Made by a program: the position numbers and the translations under genes | The notes under the pieces: generated by a model | What the model saw: the letters and a program-made list of their open reading frames with translations, nothing else | Told to the model about the DNA's origin: nothing | Databases searched by the model: none | Assembly: GCA_963774305.1 (NCBI GenBank) | Contig: CAVZEM010000001.1 | Span: forward strand, 62,001-126,000 | Source: DASUPK01 sp963774305 | GTDB lineage: Bacteria; Actinomycetota; Thermoleophilia; Solirubrobacterales; 70-9 | Reading direction: 5' to 3' | DNA: 64,000 nt | Part shown: piece by piece, positions 34,418 through 43,308 of the stretch | Layout: the number at the start of each line of letters is the position of its first letter | How positions within the stretch are numbered: position 1 is the first letter of the stretch

Positions 34418-35754
34418 CCGAGCATCCTCCGCGGCAGCTCGTGGAAGAAGCACGCCGCCAGCTCGATATCGGAGACGGGAACTCGCTCGTCGGCGCCGTG
34501 GATCAGCGGGGTCGCCTCGAGCAGGTCGATCTCGCGGTGCGGGCAGAAGCCGTACACGACGGCGTCGGGGAACGCTGCCCGGAACGGATTGCTGTCGCTG
34601 AAGCCGGGCATCACGGTGGGGGCCACCTCGGCGCCGGGATCGACGTCGGCGAGCCAGGCTCGGATCGCGTCAGCCAGCGGCGAGTCCATCGGCGAGCGGC
34701 TGCCGACCACGGCCTCCGTGAACTCGACCGTGTAGTCGCCCTCTCCGATCAGGGCCTCGAGCTGCCTGCGGGCCTCATCCTCACCGTAGCCGGGCGGCAC
34801 ACGGCAGTCGATCAGGGCCTCGGCCTCGGCCGGGATCACATTCGCCTTCTTGCCGGCGTGTGCCTTGGTCGGGGTCAGGGTGACCCCGAGCATCGGCTCG
34901 ACCAGCAGGTCGCTGAGCAGCGGCTGCTCGGCACGCAGCCGATCGAGACCCGCGCGAATGCCCTCCTCGCCGGCAAAGGGCTTGCCGAACAGGACCTCCA
35001 GCAGCGCCTCACCTTCCGGAGTGGGCTCCGGGGGCGGCTGTTCCGAGAGGGCGGCCAGGTACCCGGCGAGCTCGAGCAGCGCGTTCCGCCCGACGCGCGG
35101 CAGCGACGCGTGCCCGGCCTTGCCGGAGGTGCGGAGACGCATTCGGAAGATTCCCTTCTCGCCGACGCTGAGCGTGTACAGGCGGCGGCCGCCGTGCTCG
35201 ATCAGCTCTCCACCCCCCTCGTTGACGACGAAGTCGCTCCGGACCTTGTCCGGGTGCTGCTCGCAGAGCCAGAAGGCGCCCAGCCCGCCGCCCACCTCCT
35301 CGTCGGCGGTGATCACCAGGAGGAGATCCCCGGAGGTCGGGCGCCAGCCGCTCTCCCCCAGCGTGGCGGCGGCAGCGACCTCAGCGGCGACCTGGCCCTT
35401 CATGTCGAGAGCGCCGCGGCCGCGCACCCAGCCGTCGGCGACGTCACCCGCCCAGGGGTCGAAGCTCCACTCGTCGGGATCGGCGCGAACGGTGTCGACG
35501 TGGCCGAGGAGGGTCAGCGTCGGCCCGTCGCCCGTCCCGCGCAGACGAGCCACCAGGTTTGGGCGACCGGGCTCGGCGGAGAGCTGCTCGCACTCGAACC
35601 CGGCTTCGGTCAGGGTGCTATGCAGGAAGTCCTGGACCGGCCCCTCGTTGCCGGGTGGGTTGACAGTGTCGGCCTGGATCAGCCGTCCGAGCAGCTCGAC
35701 CGCCCGAGGGCCGAGGCCCTGGGGGACGGCTGCCGTTGCGGTGCCCTCCTCCAT
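34414..35754 (-). CDS. M20-family metallopeptidase (ArgE/DapE-like)
   Basis: 446 residues. Zinc ligands are seen in LLGHVDTV (His), RGALDMKG (Asp), ITADEEVGG (catalytic Glu and ligand Glu), and FCPHREIDL-LIHGADERV near the end (His). The dimerisation lid lies about 190-310 (GKAGHASLP). This is the ArgE/DapE/CPG2 group, which hydrolyses N-acyl amino acids or dipeptides. The exact substrate is open. Confidence 0.88.
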   Translation of the reverse strand: MEEGTATAAVPQGLGPRAVELLGRLIQADTVNPPGNEGPVQDFLHSTLTEAGFECEQLSAEPGRPNLVARLRGTGDGPTLTLLGHVDTVRADPDEWSFDPWAGDVADGWVRGRGALDMKGQVAAEVAAAATLGESGWRPTSGDLLLVITADEEVGGGLGAFWLCEQHPDKVRSDFVVNEGGGELIEHGGRRLYTLSVGEKGIFRMRLRTSGKAGHASLPRVGRNALLELAGYLAALSEQPPPEPTPEGEALLEVLFGKPFAGEEGIRAGLDRLRAEQPLLSDLLVEPMLGVTLTPTKAHAGKKANVIPAEAEALIDCRVPPGYGEDEARRQLEALIGEGDYTVEFTEAVVGSRSPMDSPLADAIRAWLADVDPGAEVAPTVMPGFSDSNPFRAAFPDAVVYGFCPHREIDLLEATPLIHGADERVPVSDIELAACFFHELPRRMLG

Positions 35755-35814
35755 CGATCGCAGCCTAGCGTCGATCCGGCGGCGATCTTTGTGGCCGCCG
35801 TTGGTGAATCCGGT

Positions 35815-36963
35815 CTAGGGAAGCGGCGCGCCGAGCAGCGCCAGCGCGGCGCCGACCCCACCGGACGCGACCAAGGTCTCGACCACGCCACGCCGAGCGA
35901 TCAGGAGAGTGATCGCGGCAGCGGCGAGCACCGGGATCTGCCACGTCTCGTCGATGCCCCCCGCCAGGGTGACGGCAGAGCCGAGGATCGCTCCGATCGC
36001 GGCCGGCCCGGCGCCGTCCAGGAACGCCCGGGCGCGGTCGTTCTCGCGCAGGCGCTCGAAGCGGCCGCCGCCGAGCAGGATGAACGAGAAGCTCGGCGTG
36101 AACGCGACCACGGCCGCGAGCACGGCGCCCCCCACCCCGTGAGCCGCATAGCCGACCGCGGCCACCGTGGCGACCACGGGCCCGGGCGTGACCTGCCCCA
36201 GCGCGACCGCGTTCAGGAACTGCGCGTCCGACATCCAGTGGTAGACGTGGACCGCGTCCTGCTGCATCAGCGGGATGATCACGAAGCCCCCTCCGAAGGA
36301 GAGAGCGCCGACCTTGAAGGCGGTCCAGGCCAGGGCGCCGATCCCTCCGACCGAGGCAGTCGCAACCGGCAGGGGCCACCAGATGCCAGTCGCCTCGGCG
36401 GGGCGGCGGCGCCGGATCATCTCCAGCACCCCGCAGACGACCAAGACCAGGACGAGATAGGGCCCAATCGCGATCGCGGCCGCGACTCCGGCGAGCAGGT
36501 AGACGAGCCAGCGGACCCGATGTCCGTGGCCCTCCATCGCGTGGTGGTAGCTCGGTCCGACCAGCTCGCTGCCGGCGCGAACGGCGACCGCCGCCACCGC
36601 CGCGCCCGCTCCGGCGCCGGCGCCGCGGACCCATTCCGGCGGCGAGGAGGAGAGGAAGAGGACGGACAGCGCGATCACCATCACGACGGCCGGGACGACG
36701 AAGCCAAGCCCCCCAACGACCGCGCCGAGTGGGCCGCCGACTCGGTACGCGCAGAAGATCGACAACTGGGTTGATGATGGACCCGGAAGGAGCGAGCAGG
36801 CCGCATTGGCGTCCTCGAAGGCGCGAGCGTCCATCCAGCCGTTCCTGCGGACGACGAGGTCCCGCAGCAGCGTGACGTGCGCCGGCGGGCCTCCGAAGCC
36901 CGTCAACCCGATCCGGAGCCACTCCCTTGCGATCGTCCCGAGCGGCGCGGTGGGGCGGTTCAT
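35815..36963 (-). CDS. chrA: ChrA-family chromate efflux transporter
   Basis: 382 residues from the ATG nearest the divergent gene. Two CHR domains are visible. The first has RIGLTGFGGPPAHVTLLRD and ANAACSLLPGPSSTQL, the second FKVGALSFGGGFVIIPLMQQD and LGQVTPGPVVATVAAVGY. About ten membrane segments. This is a long-chain (bidomain) ChrA, an anion antiporter that exports chromate. The 11-base gap to the divergent SnoaL-like gene leaves little space for separate promoters. Confidence 0.9.
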   Translation of the reverse strand: MNRPTAPLGTIAREWLRIGLTGFGGPPAHVTLLRDLVVRRNGWMDARAFEDANAACSLLPGPSSTQLSIFCAYRVGGPLGAVVGGLGFVVPAVVMVIALSVLFLSSSPPEWVRGAGAGAGAAVAAVAVRAGSELVGPSYHHAMEGHGHRVRWLVYLLAGVAAAIAIGPYLVLVLVVCGVLEMIRRRRPAEATGIWWPLPVATASVGGIGALAWTAFKVGALSFGGGFVIIPLMQQDAVHVYHWMSDAQFLNAVALGQVTPGPVVATVAAVGYAAHGVGGAVLAAVVAFTPSFSFILLGGGRFERLRENDRARAFLDGAGPAAIGAILGSAVTLAGGIDETWQIPVLAAAAITLLIARRGVVETLVASGGVGAALALLGAPLP

Positions 36964-36974
36964 ACTGCGGCAGC

Positions 36975-37385
36975 ATGTCAAGCACCAATGTGGAGTTCGT
37001 CGAGCGAATGCTGGGCGCCTACCTGAGCGGCGACGAGGAGACCCTCCGGACAGCGATGCCGCCCGAGGGGGAGATCTACGGCGCTCCCGGCCTGATCAAC
37101 TCCGGGACCTATCACGGCTATGAGGGCTTCCGGCAGTGGATCAGCCAGTGGGAGGAGGCCTGGGGCGAGGTCGACTACGAACTGCGTGAGCCGATCGACT
37201 TCGGCGAGACCATCGTGGTCATTCCAGTGCGTATCACCGGGCGCGGAGCCGGCAGCGGCCTCGAGGTCGACTCCATGTTCGGCTGGCTCTGGGAGGTCAG
37301 GAACGGCCGGATGGCCCGCTTCCACGCCTATCCGGCGGTGGATGAAGCGATCGAGGCAGCCAAGCGCCTGTCCGGGTCCAATTGA
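36975..37385 (+). CDS. NTF2/SnoaL-like small protein
   Basis: 136 residues with the SnoaL-like alpha+beta cone fold pattern: FVERMLGAYLSGDEETLRTAM for the first helices (core FVERMLGAYLSGDEETLR), YHGYEGFRQWISQW in the middle, and VRNGRMARFHAYPAVDEAIE at the end. Such proteins are often ligand-binding or act as hydrolases/cyclases. Its TGA overlaps the TTG start of rarA by 4 bases. Confidence 0.75.
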   Translation: MSSTNVEFVERMLGAYLSGDEETLRTAMPPEGEIYGAPGLINSGTYHGYEGFRQWISQWEEAWGEVDYELREPIDFGETIVVIPVRITGRGAGSGLEVDSMFGWLWEVRNGRMARFHAYPAVDEAIEAAKRLSGSN

Positions 37386-38716
37386 ACGACAAGCTCTTCG
37401 AGACCGGCGACGAGCGCGCCCGGACAGGGGCGCCGCTAAAGGATGCGCCGCTCGCCACGCGCATGCGGCCCCGTGACCTGTACGAACTGGCCGGCCAGAC
37501 CCACCTGCTCGAGTCCGGCTCGGCACTGCGAATCGCAATCGAATCGGGCGAGCCGCACAGCGCGATCTTCTACGGGCCACCGGGCAGCGGCAAGACCACC
37601 ATGGCGCGGATCATCGCCGCGCGGGCGAGGGGCGCCTTCGAGGAGCTCTCCGCGGTCAACGCGGGGCGCCCGGAGGTCCGCGAGGTGATCGCCCGCGCCC
37701 GGGAGCGCGCCGCCGCGGGTCGCCCGACGATCTTCTTCCTCGACGAGATCCACCGCTTCAACAAGGCTCAGCAGGATGCCCTGCTGCCGGCGGTCGAAGA
37801 CGGGCTGATCACCCTGATCGGCGCGACCACCGAGAACCCCTACTTCGAGGTCAACTCCGCCCTCCTCTCCCGCTCGCAGATCTACGAGTTCCGCCCGCTG
37901 ACGACGATCGAGATCGAGGAGCTCGTCCTCCGGGCCCTTGGCGACGAGCGCGGTATCCCCGATCCGCCGGGCATCTCACCGGATGCGCTCGAGATGCTTG
38001 CGAGGCGTTCAGGGGGCGATGGCCGCGTCGCCCTGTCCGCACTCGAGCGCGCCGCCGAGACCACCAAGGCGGCGGAGCGGAACGAGATCGCCGTGGACAT
38101 GGTCGAGGACGCCCTCCAGCGCAAGGCGCTGCAGTTCGACCGCGCGGGCGACAAGCACTACGACTACATCTCGGCCTGGATCAAGGCGACGCGGGGCTCG
38201 GACGTCGACGCCTCGCTCTATTACCTCGCGGTGATGCTCGAGGGCGGCGAGGACCCGCGCTTTATCGCCCGCCGGATGGTGATCTTCGCCTCCGAGGACA
38301 TCGGCAACGCCGACCCGCAGGCGCTGCTGATCGCGACGGCGACGGGACAGGCGGTCGACCGGGTCGGGTTGCCCGAGTGTGCGCTCAATCTCGCCCAGGC
38401 GGCCGCGTACCTCGCCCTGGCGCCGAAGTCCAACGCCTCGACCAGGGCGATCTCACGGGCGTCCGCCCACGTCCGCGAGCACGGCGCGGCGGAGCCGCCG
38501 CCCCACCTGCAGGACGCCCACTACCCGGGCGCCAGGGAACTGGGCCGGGGCGAGGGCTACCGCTATCCGCACGACGAGCCGGGCGGCGTCACCGATCAGC
38601 CGCTTGCCCCGGAGTCGGTCCGCGACGAGCGCTTCTACGAGCCGACAGACCGCGGCTTCGAGGCGGAGCTCCGAGATCGCGTCGAGCGGCTGCGCCGCCG
38701 GTTCTCGAAGGATTAG
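37382..38716 (+). CDS. rarA: Replication-associated recombination protein RarA (MgsA)
   Basis: 444 residues beginning with TTG, coupled to the preceding gene (TTGA). Walker A is GPPGSGKTT, Walker B FFLDEIHRF, sensor 1 IGATTENPYFE, and the Arg-finger segment SALLSRSQIY. The C-terminal half (HYDYISAWIKATRGSD, MVIFASEDIGNADP) is the RarA tetramerisation region. It is an AAA+ ATPase acting at stalled replication forks. Confidence 0.95.
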   Translation: MNDKLFETGDERARTGAPLKDAPLATRMRPRDLYELAGQTHLLESGSALRIAIESGEPHSAIFYGPPGSGKTTMARIIAARARGAFEELSAVNAGRPEVREVIARARERAAAGRPTIFFLDEIHRFNKAQQDALLPAVEDGLITLIGATTENPYFEVNSALLSRSQIYEFRPLTTIEIEELVLRALGDERGIPDPPGISPDALEMLARRSGGDGRVALSALERAAETTKAAERNEIAVDMVEDALQRKALQFDRAGDKHYDYISAWIKATRGSDVDASLYYLAVMLEGGEDPRFIARRMVIFASEDIGNADPQALLIATATGQAVDRVGLPECALNLAQAAAYLALAPKSNASTRAISRASAHVREHGAAEPPPHLQDAHYPGARELGRGEGYRYPHDEPGGVTDQPLAPESVRDERFYEPTDRGFEAELRDRVERLRRRFSKD

Positions 38717-38853
38717 CGGCACGTTAAGCGCAAGCCGCCCCATTTCACTCCGCAACCTTTCCGAGAAGTCCGTGTTCTGAACGTTGTCTGACGCTCTGGC
38801 AATCGACGTTGGTTCGCCGGAGCCGGCGCGTAAATAGCCGGGGAGTGGACAAC

Positions 38854-38897
38854 GAAGGCCGGGAGCTCGGGGATTGCTCCCGGCCTTCACTTTTCTT
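38854..38897 (+). terminator. Rho-independent terminator upstream of the basic-tailed ALDH gene
   Basis: A perfect 13-bp stem GAAGGCCGGGAGC/GCTCCCGGCCTTC (38854-38866 and 38876-38888) with a 9-base loop is followed by ACTTTTCTT. It stands 138 bases after rarA and 142 bases before the next gene. The 38717-39038 gap holds nothing else that looks coding. A -35/-10-like pair, TTGGTT (38809) and TAAATA (38831) spaced 16 bp, lies just before it. Confidence 0.72.
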
Positions 38898-39038
38898 GGG
38901 GGTGAATGGGAGAGGAAGCTGGGAGGGAGCGGCCTCGGCGGGAGGTCGCTGCCTGTGGGGCGGCCGCTTGCTGCTGCGGCCGGATGCGGCGCGCGTAGAA
39001 TCGCCCACGACGAGCGCAAGCGACGAGAGGATGCAGTG

Positions 39039-40709
39039 ATGGAGGCGAGCCGCACCCGCAAGACCGGCGCCAGCCGGAAATCGAGCCCCAACGGCAACAA
39101 GGCCACGAAGTCCTCCGCGAAGGGTTCGAAGGCGAAGTCAAAGCCGAAGCCGACGCTCGAGTCCTTCAACCCCGCGACCGGCGAGCTGATCGGCACCGTC
39201 GAGACAATCACCCCGGCGAAGGTCCAGGGGATCGTCGACGACGTCGCCGAGGTGCAGCCGTTCTGGGCGGCCCTCTCGCTCGAGGACCGGGCCAGGTACA
39301 TGCGCCGCGCGGTCGACGTGCTGCTCGCGGAGTTGGACGAGATCGCAGAGCTGCTCACCAACGAGCAGGGCAAGCCGCGGGTGGAGAGCTACACGATGGA
39401 GCTCCTCCCCATCGTCGACTCGCTCAAGTGGATCGCCGACAACGGCCCGAGCATCCTCGCCGACGAGAAGCTCTCCATGCCCCTAATTCTGAAGTCGAAG
39501 AGCGCCAAGTTCGCGTTCGAGCCGATCGGCGTCGTCGGGGTGATCGCACCGTGGAACTACCCGTGGTCGATCCCCTTCGGCGAGGTCGCGATCGCGCTGA
39601 TGGCCGGCAACGGCGTGGTGCTCAAGCCGGCCAGCCTGACGCCGCTGATCGGTGACCGGATCCGCCAGACCTTCGAGAAGGCCGGCCTGCCCGAGGGCCT
39701 GATCCACACGGTTCACGGCGGTGGCCGGATCGGCGACGCGCTTGTCAAGTCCACGGCCGGGAAGATCTTCTTCACCGGCTCCGTCGAGGTGGGCAGGAAG
39801 GTCGGCGTCGAGTGTGCCAAGCGGATGAAGGGCTCGGTGCTCGAGCTGGGCGGCAAGGACCCGCAGATCGTCTGCGCCGACGCCGACCTGGCCAACGCCG
39901 TCTCCGGCGCGGTCTGGGCCGGCTTCGCCAACGCCGGCCAGACCTGCTCGGGAATCGAGCGCGTCTACGTCGTCGACGAGGTCGCCGACCGGTTCCTCGA
40001 CGGCGTCGTCCGCGAGACCGAGCGACTCACGGTCGGGGACCCGCGCGAGTGGACCACCGAGATCGGCCCGATGGTCTCCGACGAGCAGGCCGCGATCGTC
40101 GCCGACCTGGTCGACGACGCGGTGAAGAACGGCGCCAAGCAGCTCACCGGCGGCCCGACCAAGGTCAACGGCATGAAGGGGAGCTTCATCGCTCCCGTCG
40201 TGCTGACCGAGGTCACGCACGACATGCGGATCATGAACGAGGAGATCTTCGGCCCTGTCCTGCCCGTGATGAGGGTCAAGTCGGAGGAGGAGGCCATCGC
40301 CCTCGCCAACGACTCGCAGTTCGGCCTCGGCGCCAGTGTCTGGACCAAGGACCGCGCCAAGGGCGAGCGCATGGCGCATCAGATCGAGTCCGGCATGGTC
40401 TGGGTGAACGACCACTCCTTCTCGCACGGCGCCTGCCAGTGCGCCTGGGGCGGCGTCAAGGATTCGGGTCTGGGCCGCTCACACTCCAAGTTCGGCTTCT
40501 ACGAGTGCGTGAACGTCAAGCAGCTCGCCTGGGAGCCCGGCTGGACCCGCGACATGTGGTGGCAGCCGTACGACCGCAAGCTCGCGGACGCGATTCGCTC
40601 CTCGGCGCAGCTGCTCTACAGCCGCAACGGCAACCGTTTGCAGGCGCTGCGCGAGGGCTTCCGGCCGTTGGTCGAGGTCACCCGCCGCACGATGCAAAAG
40701 GGTAAGTAA
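39039..40709 (+). CDS. Aldehyde dehydrogenase with basic N-terminal extension
   Basis: 556 residues from ATG (a GTG one codon earlier is possible). The first ~38 residues are a disordered Lys/Ser/Arg tail (SRKSSPNGNK, KSSAKGSKAKSKPKP). The rest is a full ALDH: IAPWNYPWSIP, KPASLTPL, FTGSVEVGRKVG, general-base Glu in VLELGGKDPQIV, nucleophile Cys in NAGQTCSGIERVY, and EEIFGPVLPV. The WNYPWSIPF form is near the succinate-semialdehyde/long-chain aldehyde group. The role of the tail is unknown; nucleic-acid or membrane association is speculation. Confidence 0.82.
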   Translation: MEASRTRKTGASRKSSPNGNKATKSSAKGSKAKSKPKPTLESFNPATGELIGTVETITPAKVQGIVDDVAEVQPFWAALSLEDRARYMRRAVDVLLAELDEIAELLTNEQGKPRVESYTMELLPIVDSLKWIADNGPSILADEKLSMPLILKSKSAKFAFEPIGVVGVIAPWNYPWSIPFGEVAIALMAGNGVVLKPASLTPLIGDRIRQTFEKAGLPEGLIHTVHGGGRIGDALVKSTAGKIFFTGSVEVGRKVGVECAKRMKGSVLELGGKDPQIVCADADLANAVSGAVWAGFANAGQTCSGIERVYVVDEVADRFLDGVVRETERLTVGDPREWTTEIGPMVSDEQAAIVADLVDDAVKNGAKQLTGGPTKVNGMKGSFIAPVVLTEVTHDMRIMNEEIFGPVLPVMRVKSEEEAIALANDSQFGLGASVWTKDRAKGERMAHQIESGMVWVNDHSFSHGACQCAWGGVKDSGLGRSHSKFGFYECVNVKQLAWEPGWTRDMWWQPYDRKLADAIRSSAQLLYSRNGNRLQALREGFRPLVEVTRRTMQKGK

Positions 40710-40785
40710 CCGCCCCGCTCGCAATCAGCGACGTTTCCCTGGACGTATCGCGTGGTACTCACGTAGCGTGCTTAGTGGGTTGAGT

Positions 40786-41670
40786 ATGCGCAGGGGCCTC
40801 ACGCTCGTTGCGGGAGCGCTGTTGGCGACGGTGGTCCTGATAGCTGCCCTTGCCCCCGCGCTCGCCCCAGCGAAGAAGGCGAAGGCCAAGGTCCGAAATC
40901 CGGGCAAGCTCGTCATGGCGACCCAGACCTATCGCCTTGACAAGGTCGATGATTATCAGCGGATGACCGTCGGCTGTCCCGGAGGCAAGGAACCCTACGG
41001 AGGCGGCTTTCTCACCAATCCTCCGCCCGACCTTGGCCAGGGGGTGTACCCGAACTCCTATGAACGCCTCGGACAGCAGAGCGGCTACCACATCACCGCG
41101 ACCCTGATCAACCCGGCCAGGACGCAGGTGGTTCCGAGGGACGTGACCCTCCAGGCGGTCTGCGGCAAGAAGATCGGGCCGATTGACGACCCCCACGTGA
41201 TCGCACAGCTCGGCCCCGGCGACGGCCCGAAGACGCTGGTCGCGAAGTGCCCGAAGAAGCAGACGCTGATCGGCGGCGGCTACCAGCGCTCGAACGGGAT
41301 CACCGACGGAGGCGTGATGACGACCGAGTCGCACCGCACCTCCGCCAGGACCTGGCGGGTCGTCGCCAACGACCCCGGTGGCTTCGCGGGGGAGGCGGTC
41401 TCGATCGGTTACTGCGTGAAGAGCAAGAAATCCCTGATCACCGAGCTGTCCGGCACGGTCAACATCGGCCAGCGCGAGACGGCGACGGCGACCACCCCTC
41501 CCTGCCCGGCGGGACGCCAGCTGGTCTTCTCGGGGTTCAGTGCTCCCCCGGCCGGCAGCATTCGCTTCCTCGGCTCGGGCTTCAACCCGGATGGCAGCAC
41601 CTCGGCGACCGGATTCAACTCAGGCGCGCCGGCGACGCTCACGGCGTACAGCTACTGCCTCAGGGTCTAG
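40786..41670 (+). CDS. Exported Cys-pair repeat protein (copy 1)
   Basis: 294 residues from ATG 40786; a GTG six codons upstream is an alternative. The signal peptide ends near ALAPAKKA. The mature part contains about three copies of an ~80-residue unit: a Cys followed by x-G-G-G-(F/Y) (MTVGCPGGKEPYGGGF, AKCPKKQTLIGGGYQRS, PPCPAGRQLVFSGF) and later a closing Cys (QAVCGKK, IGYCVKSKK, YSYCLRV). The spacing suggests a disulfide in each unit. No known function. A frameshifted paralogue follows. Confidence 0.68.
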   Translation: MRRGLTLVAGALLATVVLIAALAPALAPAKKAKAKVRNPGKLVMATQTYRLDKVDDYQRMTVGCPGGKEPYGGGFLTNPPPDLGQGVYPNSYERLGQQSGYHITATLINPARTQVVPRDVTLQAVCGKKIGPIDDPHVIAQLGPGDGPKTLVAKCPKKQTLIGGGYQRSNGITDGGVMTTESHRTSARTWRVVANDPGGFAGEAVSIGYCVKSKKSLITELSGTVNIGQRETATATTPPCPAGRQLVFSGFSAPPAGSIRFLGSGFNPDGSTSATGFNSGAPATLTAYSYCLRV

Positions 41671-41745
41671 CTCCATCGATTTACCGGCAAGGAAGCCACG
41701 CGCCTTTACCGTGACTATCGAGCTGCCGATGGGTTACCGGTGAAG

Positions 41746-42626
41746 ATGGTTGCGACGATGACAGGGGTGACCAAGGGCCGCGCGGGCATCGCGCTGCCGC
41801 TGCTCGCCGTCTGCGGGGTCCTCCTCGGGCTGCTGCTCGGCGTGGAGGGAGCCGCCGCCAAGGCGGTGACCTACACGCACAAGAGCTTCAAGATCGCGGG
41901 AGCGAACGAGAAGCGGCGTCTGACCGTCCGCTGCCCAGGGCGTCTCGTGCCGCTCGGCGGCGGCATGACCAGTTCCCCGGCTCCCGACGCCGACGGCGAG
42001 GGGGTCTATCCGCACTCCTACGAGCGGCTCGGCGTGCAGCATGGCTACCACTCAACGGTGGTGCTGTTCGACCCCTCGCCCGAGAGCACCACGCAGCGCA
42101 GCGTCACGCTGCAGGCGGCCTGCGCCCGCAAGCAGAAGCACGTCACGCCTCCCCACACGACCGTGTACGTCAACCCCGGGCAATCGAGGACCGCCGTCGC
42201 CACCTGCCCCGGCAAGAGGGAGCTCTTCGGCGGCGGCTTCCAGCGAACCGACTTCATCGCGCGAGGCGGCGACTACATCACCGAGTCGCGTGCGATCTCC
42301 GACAAGTCTTGGAGCGTCACCGGGCACGCCTTCGGTGGGTTCGGGGGGAGCTCACCGCGATCGCCTACTGCTGGCACAGCAAGAAGCCATTGCTGAGAGA
42401 GGTCTCCGCCTCGGCGTCCGTCGGGACCGGCCGGTTCGCGACGGCGACGACCCCTCCCTGCCCGGTCGGCCACATCGTCTTCGGCGGCTTCAGCAGCTCG
42501 CCGTCGGGATCCGTCCTCTTCACCAATGGGGCCTTCACCGGCGCCGGCGGCTGGACCGCTTCGGCGATGAATCACTTCGGGCCCAGCGCAAGCATCACGG
42601 CGTACGGGTACTGCTTGAAGCTCTAG
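41746..42626 (+). pseudogene. Exported Cys-pair repeat protein (copy 2), frameshifted
   Basis: A paralogue of the preceding gene, with signal peptide ending EGAAAKA and the same units (LTVRCPGRLVPLGGGM, VATCPGKRELFGGGFQRT). After HAFGGFGG the frame fails; ELTAIAYCWHSKKPLL and the rest up to AYGYCLKL are one frame over. The switch falls in a run of six G at 42343-42348, where seven would restore the frame. It may be a phase-variable tract, a true mutation, or a homopolymer error. Restored length is about 293 residues. Confidence 0.72.
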
Positions 42627-42636
42627 ATTCGCTCCA

Positions 42637-43308
42637 ATGATGGAGCGAACCGCCGCCGTGGCCGCGCCCAGGGCAAGCACGACCGGGCAGTCCGCGATCG
42701 AGCTCAAGGGACTGCGCCGCCACTTCGGGGACCGGACGGCGCTCGGCGGCGTCAGCGCCCGGCTCGAGCGCGGCGAGAGCCTAGCCGTGCTCGGGCCGAA
42801 CGGCTCGGGCAAGTCCACCCTGCTGCGGATCCTGGCCGGCCTACTGCGACCGAGCGGCGGTGAGGTCACAGTCCTGGGATGCGCCCTGCCCAATGAGACC
42901 CACCGGCTGCGCGGGCGGGTCGGCTACCTCGGGCATGCGCCGCTGCTCTACCGCGACCTCAGCCCCCGGGAGAACCTCAGCCTCGCGGCGGCCCTGCACG
43001 GACTCGATCCGGCGGCCGCCGGGGCGCGGATCGAACAGCTCTTGGAGTCGGTCCGAATGGCCGGTCGGGGAGACGATCGCGTCGCCGAGCTCTCGGCGGG
43101 GATGAAGCAGCGAATCGACATCTGCCGATCGATCCTGCACGAGCCAGAGCTCCTTCTCCTCGACGAGCCCGACGCCCATCTCGACGCCGAGGCCCGCCTG
43201 CTCGTCGACCCGCTGATCGGCCCCGGCGGCGGCCCCAGCCGGGTGGTAGTCAGCCATGACCGCGAGTCGGCGACGGCGGGCGCGGATGTCGTCCTGGAGC
43301 TGCGATGA
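42637..43308 (+). CDS. ccmA: Haem exporter ATP-binding subunit CcmA
   Basis: 223 residues. Walker A is GPNGSGKST, the signature is ELSAGMKQRIDICRS, Walker B LLLLDEPDAHLD. The Q-loop region VGYLGHAPLLYRDLSPRENL is typical of CcmA. Its stop overlaps the ccmB ATG by 4 bases. With CcmB it forms the ABC module that drives release of haem-loaded CcmE in system I cytochrome c maturation. Confidence 0.85.
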   Translation: MMERTAAVAAPRASTTGQSAIELKGLRRHFGDRTALGGVSARLERGESLAVLGPNGSGKSTLLRILAGLLRPSGGEVTVLGCALPNETHRLRGRVGYLGHAPLLYRDLSPRENLSLAAALHGLDPAAAGARIEQLLESVRMAGRGDDRVAELSAGMKQRIDICRSILHEPELLLLDEPDAHLDAEARLLVDPLIGPGGGPSRVVVSHDRESATAGADVVLELR

